Part shown: piece after piece, positions 7,997 to 15,382 of the stretch | Layout: the number at the start of each line of letters is the position of its first letter | How positions within the stretch are numbered: the stretch's first letter is position 1 | Source: Planctomycetota bacterium | Lineage (GTDB): Bacteria > Planctomycetota > Planctomycetia > Pirellulales > Pirellulaceae | Reading direction: 5' to 3' | Length of the DNA: 20,367 nucleotides | Assembly (NCBI GenBank): GCA_029259935.1 | Contig: JAJDEH010000045.1 | Coordinates: 1 to 20,367, forward strand | Notes under the pieces: model-generated | What the model was told of the DNA's origin: nothing | The model's database searches: none | What the model saw: the letters and a program-made list of their open reading frames with translations, nothing else | Position numbers and translations under genes: made by a program

Positions 7997-9468
7997 CTAA
8001 AAAACGACAGGAGCCAACCGTGGACGCCAACCATCTACAAAGACAAACTAGGCGTCACTTTTTCCAAGACTGTGGCCTGGGACTGGGAAAGATTGCGCTG
8101 GCTTCACTGCTGGCGGACGGCCTTGCCGGACCAGGCCAAGCGGCGGGCCCGTTGGCGGAATCTCCAACGTCTCCCAAACCACCGCACTTCGAACCCGCCG
8201 CGAAACGCGTGATTTACTTGTTCATGGCCGGTGCGCCCAGCCAGTTAGAGTTGTTCGATCATAAGCCCAAGCTGACCGAACTGGAAGGCAAGCCGATTCC
8301 GCCGTCGGTGATCAAGGGCCAACGATACGCCTTCATTCAACCTGACGCGGCGGTACTCGGGCCGCGCTTTCGGTTTAGCCAACACGGCAAGTGCGGGGCC
8401 GAGATTTCCGAAATGATGCCACATCTGGCAAAAGTGGTGGATGACATCGCCATCGTGCGGTCGGTGAATACGGATTTGTTCAATCACTCGCCCGCACAGT
8501 TGTTTGCCAACACGGGCAGCGGCATTCCGGGACGGCCCAGCATGGGATCCTGGTTGAGTTACGGTATAGGCAGCGAGGCCAACGATCTGCCGTCGTTCGT
8601 GGTTTTGAAAAGCGGCGGCAGTTTGAGCGGCGGAGCGTCGATGTGGAGTTCGGGCTTTCTTCCGTCGGTCCATCAGGGAGTGCCGTTTCGCGCACAGGGC
8701 GATCCGATTTTGCATGTCGCCAACCCGCCGGGTTACGACAAGAAGGCTCAGCGCGATTCGCTCGACCTGATTCGCGAATTGAATCAGCGTCGCTTGGATG
8801 TCGTGGGCGATCCGGAAATCGCCACGCGCATCAACGCCTATGAAACGGCCTTCCGAATGCAATCGCGCGCGCCCGAACTCATGAACTTCGCGGACGAAGG
8901 GCAAGAAACTCTGGACCGGTTTGGTGCCAAGCCGGGGGACGCTGGATCGGCCTTTGCCAACAACTGCCTGTTGGCCCGGCGGCTTGCCGAGCGGGGCGTA
9001 AGATTCATCCAGGTTTATCATTCCGGTTGGGATCATCACAGCGACGTCGCGGGCGGAGTGCGTCGACAGTGCAAGCAGACCGATCAAGCCTGTTCCGCTC
9101 TGATCAGCGACCTCAAGGAGCGGGGTCTGCTGGACGACACCTTAGTGGTGTGGGGCGGCGAATTTGGCAGGACGCCCATGGTTGAGGCCAGCGCCGCGCT
9201 CGGCCGCACCAACGGACGCGACCATCATCCACAGGCTTTTTCGATGTGGTTTGCCGGTGGCGGAATTCGCCCGGGGATATCGGTGGGCCGCACGGATGAT
9301 CTTGGTTTTCACGTCGTCGAGCGCCCCGTTCATATGCACGATGTGCAGGCCACGATTCTGCACTGCCTAGGTATCGACCATCGCCGCTTGTCATTCAAAT
9401 TTCGCGGTCTGAATTTCAGGTTGACAGGCGTCGAAGAACATCATCCGGTCAAGGAATTGTTGGCCTGA
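7993..9468 (+). CDS. DUF1501 protein with Tat-type signal peptide
   Basis: A 491-residue partner of the upstream cytochrome/DUF1553 protein; such pairs are a hallmark of planctomycete genomes. The N-terminus holds [22 protein letters not shown], a twin-arginine export signal. Diagnostic DUF1501 segments follow: [54 protein letters not shown] and [17 protein letters not shown]. The family belongs to the alkaline phosphatase/sulfatase-like superfamily, and the Asp/His clusters GWDHH and GRDHH are likely metal ligands. Substrate unknown. The ATG at 7993 overlaps the previous stop as ATGA, implying translational coupling. A GTG at 8020 with CAGGAG six bases upstream is a strong alternative and would give a start ([15 protein letters not shown]) closer to relatives. 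Confidence 0.95.
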   Translation: MTKKRQEPTVDANHLQRQTRRHFFQDCGLGLGKIALASLLADGLAGPGQAAGPLAESPTSPKPPHFEPAAKRVIYLFMAGAPSQLELFDHKPKLTELEGKPIPPSVIKGQRYAFIQPDAAVLGPRFRFSQHGKCGAEISEMMPHLAKVVDDIAIVRSVNTDLFNHSPAQLFANTGSGIPGRPSMGSWLSYGIGSEANDLPSFVVLKSGGSLSGGASMWSSGFLPSVHQGVPFRAQGDPILHVANPPGYDKKAQRDSLDLIRELNQRRLDVVGDPEIATRINAYETAFRMQSRAPELMNFADEGQETLDRFGAKPGDAGSAFANNCLLARRLAERGVRFIQVYHSGWDHHSDVAGGVRRQCKQTDQACSALISDLKERGLLDDTLVVWGGEFGRTPMVEASAALGRTNGRDHHPQAFSMWFAGGGIRPGISVGRTDDLGFHVVERPVHMHDVQATILHCLGIDHRRLSFKFRGLNFRLTGVEEHHPVKELLA

Positions 9469-9919
9469 CCTGCTGGAACATGTGGGCCAATTTACGCAAC
9501 TCATGGCCATGGAAGGCGTTACGGATTGGCGTCGCGATGTTCGCCGTTGTTCCGTCTACTGCCAGAAGACTGGGTCCCGTCCCGACCCAGCTCGTCGAGA
9601 AGCAGATTGCCGCGGTGATCTAGTTGACGGGAAGCCGATTATGAAATTCTCTGTGAATTCGGACGCTCCGTGTGCGTTATTTAGCCTATGAGCCGCGGGC
9701 CGCTCTTCTTCTGCTGAACTGACGCAAGGGAGAACGCTCGGCAAGGGCGACGTATTCGCCCAAACTGTTTGCCTGCAATGCCTTAGTTTCCTTCGGTGGT
9801 TGGAATGGTGCCCGAAACTTTGTGGATTAGAATGGGTATTATCAGTTAGTCCACACCCAATTTGACGCCGTCCCTGCCAACTACTCACTCACAATTCCAA
9901 GAGTTTGGGAGAAAAATTG
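9469..9919. other. Gene-poor intergenic region
   Basis: No ORF here looks real: the longest on either strand (about 70 and 110 codons) lack domains, signal peptides and good starts. TTGGCC and GGCCAA (9460-9465, 9485-9490) pair across the DUF1501 stop and are followed by TTT, a weak terminator candidate. TATTAT at 9837-9842 resembles a -10 box for the Spy-like gene but has no matching -35. A 7-bp palindrome is listed separately. The region could contain remnants of a decayed gene. Confidence 0.4.
9570..9590. repeat. 7-bp inverted repeat in intergenic region
   Basis: CTGGGTC and GACCCAG flank a 7-base C-rich loop. No T tract follows, so it is not an intrinsic terminator. It could be a dispersed palindrome or a protein-binding site. 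A second copy was not found in this window. Confidence 0.35.
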
Positions 9920-10621
9920 ATGAAAACTCGCCGCCAGCTTTATGTTGCAGCACTGGCTTTGGTCTTAATTCCCGGAAGTTTGGCGATGGCCCAGCCCGGA
10001 CGTGGTCGCGGTGGCGGCGGTGGTGGACAACTCGATTTGTTGCGCAACTCGCAAATCCGCGAGGAATTGGAAATCGTTGACGATCAGATCGAGCAGATCG
10101 AGGAATTAGTCAAGAAATCGCAAAACGTGTTTCGCGAAGTCTTCCGTGAAGTTGGTGCCGACTTTCGCAACATGACGGACGAACAGCGCACCGAGCTACG
10201 GGAAAAGATGCAAGAGAAAACGGAGGAGATTCAAAAGGAATTGGGCGGGGTTTTACTGCCGCATCAGGTGAAGCGATTACAACAAATCCAGCTTCGTTCT
10301 CGCATGCAATTCGGCACGGCGCAAGCGTTTGAACGCGGTCCGCTGCGCGAGGAGCTGGGGTTAACCGACGATCAAATCGAAAAACTTCGCGAAGCTTCCG
10401 AGGAAATCACCAAAGAAACAAACGAGAAAATTGCCAAGATTCGCGAGGATGCTCGTAAGGAGATTCTAGAATCCGCGTTGACGGCCGAACAAATGGCCAA
10501 GCTGGAAGATCTACTCGGCGAACCGTTTGAAATCAGGCGAACGTTCCAACGTGGTGGAGGACAAGGAGGACGCGGCGGACGGACTGGCGGCGGGAATCGT
10601 CCCCAGCGACCGGACCAATAA
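9920..10621 (+). CDS. Spy/LTXXQ-like periplasmic protein, Gly/Arg-rich ends
   Basis: A 233-residue exported protein. Residues 1-24 are a signal peptide ending AMA|Q. Then comes RGRGGGGGG, a long charged helical region (about 40-200) and a tail RGGGQGGRGGRTGGG. The helical part holds two similar modules, QIREELEIVDDQIEQIEEL (45-63) and PLREELGLTDDQIEKLREA (141-159), the LTxxQ-type repeat of the Spy/CpxP family of periplasmic chaperone and stress proteins. Many planctomycetes carry Gly/Arg-rich versions whose role is unknown. GGGAG eight bases before the ATG at 9920 fixes the start; a TTG 15 bases upstream is unlikely. A terminator-like repeat follows, so it is probably its own transcript, separate from the pseudopilus operon. 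Confidence 0.85.
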   Translation: MKTRRQLYVAALALVLIPGSLAMAQPGRGRGGGGGGQLDLLRNSQIREELEIVDDQIEQIEELVKKSQNVFREVFREVGADFRNMTDEQRTELREKMQEKTEEIQKELGGVLLPHQVKRLQQIQLRSRMQFGTAQAFERGPLREELGLTDDQIEKLREASEEITKETNEKIAKIREDARKEILESALTAEQMAKLEDLLGEPFEIRRTFQRGGGQGGRGGRTGGGNRPQRPDQ

Positions 10622-10678
10622 GCAACCTGAACAAGCAATCGGTTGTCAAGAAAATATAGTAACGTAGCGGACATCCCC

Positions 10679-10698
10679 GGAGGCTGGGTCACGCCTCC
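10679..10698. repeat. 6-bp hairpin downstream of the Spy-like gene
   Basis: GGAGGC and GCCTCC pair perfectly around an 8-base loop. There is no T tract. It may stabilise the 3' end of the upstream transcript or be a chance palindrome. Confidence 0.35.
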
Positions 10699-10734
10699 AA
10701 CCGCCTGCAAGTTATTCGCACATCCCTACCCAAC

Positions 10735-10780
10735 AGATTGAGTGGGCGACTTGACCACTCCCCGCTCAATCTCTGCTTTT
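10735..10780 (+). terminator. Terminator-like inverted repeat between the Spy-like gene and gspE
   Basis: AGATTGAGTGGG (10735-10746) pairs with CCCGCTCAATCT (10761-10772) over 12 bp with one G-U pair and a 14-base loop. CTGCTTTTATT follows, giving a short T run. This is the usual form of a Rho-independent terminator. An alternative 6-bp stem, GAGTGG with CCACTC, uses part of the same left arm and would exclude the long stem. The repeat ends only about 30 bases before the gspE start codon. Confidence 0.6.
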
Positions 10781-10808
10781 ATTCTCCCCAAAGGGCGGTA
10801 TTAGTTTC

Positions 10809-12512
10809 GTGGAAGCCGGTGAAATACTTGTTCGGCGTGGTTTGATTAGTCGGCAACAGCTTGATCAGTCTCGCGGTCTCAATGGCGATGGCGGGCAACT
10901 GCTGGACAATGTCGTGGGGCTCGGTTTCGTCGAAGAGGAAGCGGCGTTGCGGGCGATTGCTGATGAAGTCGGCATCGAATTCGTTGATCTGGCCGAGGCG
11001 GAAGTGGACCTGTCCCTGCTCAAGGACTTTCCCCAAAAGCTGATTCATCGTGCGGCCCTGTTTCCGATTCGCCGCGAAAACGGCACGTTGGTCGTGGCCA
11101 CCGCCGATCCCTTCGATCTGTATCCGTTGGATGAAATGAGCGCTTCGACCGGTTTGTCGGTCGAGCCGGTGCTGGCGGGCCGTGCTGAAATCACCAAGCT
11201 GATCAAGCAACATTTGGGTGTCGGCAGCGAAACGGTCGAAGGGCTGATCGCGCAAAAATCCGATGACGACGCCGTCGAACTGCTCGACGAGATCGAGACG
11301 GACGGCTCCGAGCTATCGGAGATGGCCCAAGAGGCGTCGGTCGTGCGGCTGGTCAATGAAATCCTCTTGGAAGCCATCGAGACGCGGGCCAGCGACGTGC
11401 ATATCGAATCGCAGTCGAACGGCATCGTCATTCGTTACCGGGTCGACGGCATTTTGCAGCCGCAGCCCGCTCCCCCCGAGATCAATCAGTTTCGGGCCGC
11501 GATCATTAGCCGCCTGAAAATCATGGCCCGGCTGAACATCGCGGAGAAGCGACTGCCGCAAGACGGCCGCATCAAACTGAAAGTCGCCGGGCGAGAAGTC
11601 GATGTCCGTGTCAGCGTGATCCCGATGATTCACGGTGAAGGGCTGGTGATGAGAATTCTGGACAAAGGGGCGATGGTCTTTGAATTGCGCCAACTGGGAA
11701 TGGACGAAGATATCTACCAGGTCTTCAGTTCCATCATCCGCATTCCGCACGGCATCGTGCTGGTCACCGGGCCAACCGGTTCTGGAAAGACGACCACGCT
11801 GTACAGTTCGTTGCTGGAAATTCGCACGCCGGAAAACAAGATTATTACGACCGAGGATCCGGTCGAATACCAGCTTGACGGTATCAACCAGATTCAAGTG
11901 CATGCGAGAATCGGATTAACCTTCGCGCATACACTGCGCAGTATCTTGCGGCACGACCCCGACATTGTGCTGGTGGGTGAAATTCGCGATTTGGAAACCG
12001 CCGAGAATGCCATTCAGGCATCGCTAACCGGTCATATGGTATTCAGCACGTTGCACACCAACGACGCGGCCGGCGCTTACACCCGCTTGGTCGACATGGG
12101 CGTGGAGCCGTTCTTGGTCGCCAGCACCGTGGAAGCGGTCATGGCCCAGCGGTTGGTGCGACGGCTGTGCGACCATTGCAAGGAAGAATACTTTCCCCAA
12201 GCGCCCGACCTGCCTCCCGATTTCCCGTTGGACCAAGTGGAGGGGCCACTGCTGCGCCAGATCGGCTGTCGAAAGTGCCGTGGCATCGGTTACAGCGGCC
12301 GGATGGGTGTCTACGAATTGATGGTGACCACGGAAGAAGTCCGTCAAATGGCGCACGACGGCGCAAGTTCGTGGGAAATCAAAAAAGCCGCTGTCAACGG
12401 CGGAATGGCGACGTTGCGCCAGGACGGTTGGAAAAAAGTTTTGGCTGGCCAAACCACGATCGATGAAGTGCTGCGAATTACCAAGGGTGATCGCGCCGTC
12501 AATCTAAAATAG
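10809..12512 (+). CDS. gspE: Type II secretion / type IV pilus assembly ATPase GspE
   Basis: A 567-residue cytoplasmic ATPase that powers pseudopilus assembly. The N-terminal 150 residues form a GspE/PilB N domain (GEILVRRGLISRQQLDQ; PLDEMSASTGLSVEPVLAG). The hexameric motor domain has the VHIE-type segment ASDVHIESQ, Walker A GPTGSGKT (321-328, K327), the Asp box TTEDPVEYQ, Walker B VLVGEIRD (387-394, E391) and the His box STLHTNDA. A tetracysteine zinc site is present as CDHC (454, 457) and CRKC (487, 490). Length and order are typical. The start is a GTG with no strong Shine-Dalgarno. First gene of the operon; gspF starts 4 bases after its stop. Confidence 0.96.
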   Translation: MEAGEILVRRGLISRQQLDQSRGLNGDGGQLLDNVVGLGFVEEEAALRAIADEVGIEFVDLAEAEVDLSLLKDFPQKLIHRAALFPIRRENGTLVVATADPFDLYPLDEMSASTGLSVEPVLAGRAEITKLIKQHLGVGSETVEGLIAQKSDDDAVELLDEIETDGSELSEMAQEASVVRLVNEILLEAIETRASDVHIESQSNGIVIRYRVDGILQPQPAPPEINQFRAAIISRLKIMARLNIAEKRLPQDGRIKLKVAGREVDVRVSVIPMIHGEGLVMRILDKGAMVFELRQLGMDEDIYQVFSSIIRIPHGIVLVTGPTGSGKTTTLYSSLLEIRTPENKIITTEDPVEYQLDGINQIQVHARIGLTFAHTLRSILRHDPDIVLVGEIRDLETAENAIQASLTGHMVFSTLHTNDAAGAYTRLVDMGVEPFLVASTVEAVMAQRLVRRLCDHCKEEYFPQAPDLPPDFPLDQVEGPLLRQIGCRKCRGIGYSGRMGVYELMVTTEEVRQMAHDGASSWEIKKAAVNGGMATLRQDGWKKVLAGQTTIDEVLRITKGDRAVNLK

Positions 12513-12516
12513 TTTC

Positions 12517-13728
12517 ATGCCCGATTTTGCCTACATCGCCCGAGACCCTCGCGGTCAAAAAGTAACCGGATCGTTGACTGCGTTGTCGCAGCGCGAGGCG
12601 GTATCGATGTTGGCGGGCAAGTCCCTGTTTCCCATCGACGTCAGTATCGAGAAGCCGCAGTCCGCGGGAGCCTTTCAATTCGGAAACCGCGTCAACGGCC
12701 AATTAATGGCGATGACTTATGGCCAAATGGCGGCGTTGACTCGCGCTGGAGTGCCACTGTTGCGTTCCATCGCGATCTTGCGGGATCAAACTGCCAACAA
12801 TGCCCTGAAGGAAGTACTCAACGACGTCCATCGGCAGGTGGAAGATGGCTCGTCGATGGCCGATGCCATGGGCAAGCACCCGCGCGTGTTCAGCGAGATG
12901 GCCACGAACATGGTTCGCGCCGGTGGCGAAGGCGGGTTCTTGGAAGATGCCTTCTCGCGGGTCGCTAAATTCACCGAACAACACGAAGACCTCAAAAGCC
13001 GCACGATGGGCGCGTTGGCCTATCCGGTCATCTTGATGTCCGCCGGCACGATCATCGTGACGGTGTTAATCGTCTTTTTTGTTCCCATGTTTGGCGAGTT
13101 GTTTGACCAATTGCGAGAAGAAGGAAAGCTGCCATTTCTGACCACCGCCTTGCTGGCGTTCAGCGATTGGCTGCGTTCCCTGTGGGGAATCGGGCTGGCG
13201 CTGCTGATGGGCGTGGTCGCGGCACTGGTGTGGGCTCGACTGAGTACCGAGGCGGGACGATTGGTGTGGGACACGATCAAACTTAGAATGCCGCTGTTGG
13301 GCAACATATTTTTGAACCTGGCGGTGGCCCGCTTTTGCCGTGTGCTAGGTACCTTGCTTCACAACGGGGTGCCGATCTTGCGATCGCTGGAAATCAGTCG
13401 CGAGGCGACCGGCAACCGCGTGCTGTCGCAAGCGATTCAGGACGCATCGGAAAACGTCACCGCCGGCGAATCGTTGGCGGGGCCTCTGTCGCAAAGCGGG
13501 CATTTTCCCGCCACCGTCGTGGAAATGATTTCGGTCGCCGAGGAATCCAATACGTTGGAAACCGTATTGGTCGAAATCTCCGACGACCTGGAAATTCGAA
13601 CATTTCGGCGGCTCGATCTGGCGGTCCGTCTGGTCGAGCCGCTGATGCTAATGATTTTGGCGGGCGTCGTGCTGTGCGTGGTGATCGCGCTGCTGCTGCC
13701 TGTAATTAAGATGAGTGAACTAGCCTAG
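12517..13728 (+). CDS. gspF: Type II secretion inner-membrane platform protein GspF
   Basis: A 403-residue polytopic protein (GspF/PilC family) that couples the ATPase to pseudopilin assembly. The N-terminus FAYIARDPRGQKVTGSLTA is characteristic. Two T2SSF repeats lie at about 66-190 and 270-395; each has the motif of a helical bundle beginning TRAGVPLLRSIAILRD or LHNGVPILRSLEISRE. Membrane helices are predicted at about 170-189, 222-240 and 374-396. The segment MVRAGGEGGFLEDAF and its partner MISVAEESNTLETVL match the conserved G/E-rich turn of the family. ATG at 12517, 4 bases after gspE. Confidence 0.95.
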   Translation: MPDFAYIARDPRGQKVTGSLTALSQREAVSMLAGKSLFPIDVSIEKPQSAGAFQFGNRVNGQLMAMTYGQMAALTRAGVPLLRSIAILRDQTANNALKEVLNDVHRQVEDGSSMADAMGKHPRVFSEMATNMVRAGGEGGFLEDAFSRVAKFTEQHEDLKSRTMGALAYPVILMSAGTIIVTVLIVFFVPMFGELFDQLREEGKLPFLTTALLAFSDWLRSLWGIGLALLMGVVAALVWARLSTEAGRLVWDTIKLRMPLLGNIFLNLAVARFCRVLGTLLHNGVPILRSLEISREATGNRVLSQAIQDASENVTAGESLAGPLSQSGHFPATVVEMISVAEESNTLETVLVEISDDLEIRTFRRLDLAVRLVEPLMLMILAGVVLCVVIALLLPVIKMSELA

Positions 13729-13750
13729 ATTTTTGAAAGGGAAAGGTACT

Positions 13751-14185
13751 ATGCGCAAAAGAACGAGAAGACAACGAGGTGGCTTTACGCTCATGGAACT
13801 GATGCTTGTGCTGCTGATCCTGGTGGTATTGGCTTCGGTGGTGAGCGTGTCGGTGGTGACGATCCGTCGGAACGCCAATAATCGAGTCGCGCGGGCGCAA
13901 GTCGGAATGCTGGAAGAGGCTTTGCAGTATTATCAATCGGACGTGGGTGCGTTACCGGCCGATTTCACGGCTCTCTATAACCCGCCCGCGGAATTGCAGA
14001 ATTCCAAAAAGTGGCAAGGTCCCTATCTAGATAAGCAAATCGCCAACGACCCCTGGGGGAATCCTTATACCTTTGAAATTTCACAGGACGAATTCAGCCT
14101 CCAGCGGCCAACGATCAAGAGTTCAGGTCCGGATCGGCAGCCTGGCACGGGCGACGACATCAGTAACCGCGACACAAGCGATTAG
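13751..14185 (+). CDS. gspG: Major pseudopilin GspG
   Basis: A 144-residue prepilin. The leader of 11 residues ends in Gly before FTLMELMLVLLILVVLASVV, the N-methylated hydrophobic helix with Glu5 (residue 16) needed for assembly. The globular domain shows the GspG pattern: ALQYYQSDVGALPADFTAL, WQGPYLDKQIANDPWGNPYTF, and a C-terminal SSGPDRQPGTGDDISNRD that corresponds to the calcium-binding loop of GspG. This C-terminal Asp-rich loop separates it from type IV pilins. AAAGG just before the ATG at 13751 supports this start over a TTG 18 bases upstream. The 103-base gap to the next gene contains a REP-like palindrome. Confidence 0.95.
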   Translation: MRKRTRRQRGGFTLMELMLVLLILVVLASVVSVSVVTIRRNANNRVARAQVGMLEEALQYYQSDVGALPADFTALYNPPAELQNSKKWQGPYLDKQIANDPWGNPYTFEISQDEFSLQRPTIKSSGPDRQPGTGDDISNRDTSD

Positions 14186-14198
14186 TGCGAACAGTTAG

Positions 14199-14265
14199 GT
14201 CGCCTTTCGCTCGGCGAAAGAAGCGAGAACATGGCCTACGCCACTTTCGCGGAGCGAAAGGCGGC
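14199..14265. repeat. Nested REP-like palindrome between gspG and gspH
   Basis: Two 27-base arms (14199-14225 and 14239-14265) are inverted copies of each other with four mismatches, including a perfect 12-bp block CGCCTTTCGCTC/GAGCGAAAGGCG, around a 13-base spacer. Each arm is also a hairpin on its own: CTTTCGC-TCG-GCGAAAG (14204-14220) and CTTTCGC-GGA-GCGAAAG (14244-14260). This matches the organisation of paired REP elements, and I recall similar CTTTCGC...GCGAAAG palindromes as dispersed intergenic repeats in planctomycetes. In mRNA it would form a strong structure between the major pseudopilin gene and the rest of the operon. Confidence 0.8.
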
Positions 14266-14288
14266 AATGGCCCGTCACCGAGGTCTCC

Positions 14289-14867
14289 ATGAAGCGTCAA
14301 AGGGTTCGCGGATTCACGCTGTTCGAGTTGCTGCTGGTGTTGGCAGTGATCGTGGCGTTGGCCGCGCTGGCTGCCCCGACGTTGACGGGAACGCTGCATG
14401 GTTATCGCTTGCGAAAGACGGGCGACCTGATTCGGGCCGAGTGGGCCAGAACGCGCAACGACGCCATGGAAACGGGCGAGATCCATGTGTTCCAATACGA
14501 ATTGAACGGTCGCGGTTATGGATCACAGCCCTGGGTCGCCGGCCAGTCGGCGCAAACCACGGCTCGGGCGGTCGGCGACGACGATATCGGCGCGGGCGGC
14601 AACTCCAGTCAATATGCCGAACAATTGCCCGACGACATTGTGTTCGCGTTGGGAGAAACGGCGGCCGACTCGCGGGTGGAAGAGGATACCGGCTTTGCAT
14701 CGGCCGCCACGACGACGGCCACACCGATCGTTTTCTACCCCGACGGAACCACGTCGACGGCCCGGCTGGTTTTGAAAAACGACCGCGACGCCCTCATCGC
14801 CGTTGAACTACGCGGTCTCACTGGAATCTCGCGGGCGACCGACTTATTCGGTGAGGGCGAACAATGA
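14289..14867 (+). CDS. gspH: Minor pseudopilin, GspH-like
   Basis: A 192-residue prepilin with a short 8-residue leader ending Gly, then FTLFELLLVLAVIVALAALA with Glu at mature position 5. The globular part begins HGYRLRKTGDLIRAEWARTRNDAMETGEIHVFQYE, the long-helix-then-strand arrangement of GspH/FimT, and ends with VFYPDGTTSTARLVLKN, the conserved FxPDG strand of that family. An Asp/Gly/Ala-rich stretch (about 90-145) in the middle is longer than usual and probably a surface loop. GspH is part of the pseudopilus tip region. The H assignment rests on these motifs and gene order. It overlaps the following gene by 4 bases (ATGA). Confidence 0.85.
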   Translation: MKRQRVRGFTLFELLLVLAVIVALAALAAPTLTGTLHGYRLRKTGDLIRAEWARTRNDAMETGEIHVFQYELNGRGYGSQPWVAGQSAQTTARAVGDDDIGAGGNSSQYAEQLPDDIVFALGETAADSRVEEDTGFASAATTTATPIVFYPDGTTSTARLVLKNDRDALIAVELRGLTGISRATDLFGEGEQ

Positions 14868-15361
14868 TCCAACCACGAACAAGGATTCAACAACAGCGCG
14901 AAGCCCGCCGCAACGGATTGACTCTGCTGGAGGTCATGTTGGCGCTGGCGATCTTGGGCGTTTCGATCGCGGTGGTTGGCGAGCTGATTCGGATCGGCAC
15001 CCGTAGCGCGGCGCAGGCCCGCGACCTTTCGACGGCCCAGTTAATGTGTGAGAGCAAGCTCTCGGAGATTCTGGCCGGAATTGAACCGCCGTCCGCGTCG
15101 TCGGGCGGTCCGCTGGATGAATACGGCGAGTGGAGTTACAGCGTGGAGTCTGAATCGACGGACCAAGAGGGCTTGCTCTTGGTCCGCGTCACCGTCCAGC
15201 AGAATCTCGATGCGGGCCAACGTGCCGCGTCGTTCACGATCGCTCGGTGGATGACGGATCCCGGCCTGATTGAAGAAGCCGAAGCGGCTGATGCCGAGGA
15301 AGCGGAAGCGGCGGCTGCCGAAGCCGAGGCCGCAGCAGCAGAGGCAGAATCCGGCGCGTAA
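14864..15361 (+). CDS. gspI: Minor pseudopilin, GspI-like, with Ala/Glu-rich tail
   Basis: A 165-residue prepilin with an 18-residue basic leader ending NG, then LTLLEVMLALAILGVSIAVV with Glu5. STAQLMCESKLSEILAGI after the helix resembles the AQMLAEnkL segment of GspI, a tip-complex pseudopilin, and the following strands (WSYSVESESTDQEGLLLVRVTVQ) fit the small GspI domain. The last 30 residues are almost only Ala and Glu (EEAEAADAEEAEAAAAEAE...), a tail not found in classical GspI. It is likely helical or disordered and strongly acidic. Start overlaps the previous stop. The I identity relies on order and these local patterns. Confidence 0.8.
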   Translation: MIQPRTRIQQQREARRNGLTLLEVMLALAILGVSIAVVGELIRIGTRSAAQARDLSTAQLMCESKLSEILAGIEPPSASSGGPLDEYGEWSYSVESESTDQEGLLLVRVTVQQNLDAGQRAASFTIARWMTDPGLIEEAEAADAEEAEAAAAEAEAAAAEAESGA

Positions 15362-15382
15362 CCTGACAGAATTGGCATCTCC

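Noticed and set aside
8245..9087. 280-codon minus-strand ORF inside the DUF1501 gene
   Set aside because: Antisense shadow of a strongly coding frame in GC-rich DNA; no recognisable motif.
9482..9691. 69-codon plus-strand ORF after the DUF1501 gene
   Set aside because: No ribosome-binding site, domain or plausible composition, and it contains a palindrome.
9556..9888. 110-codon minus-strand ORF in the intergenic region
   Set aside because: Low-complexity Arg/Ser-rich translation with no start signal; at most a decayed remnant.
11313..11903. 196-codon minus-strand ORF inside gspE
   Set aside because: Lies opposite the conserved GspE motor domain and shows no protein-family features.
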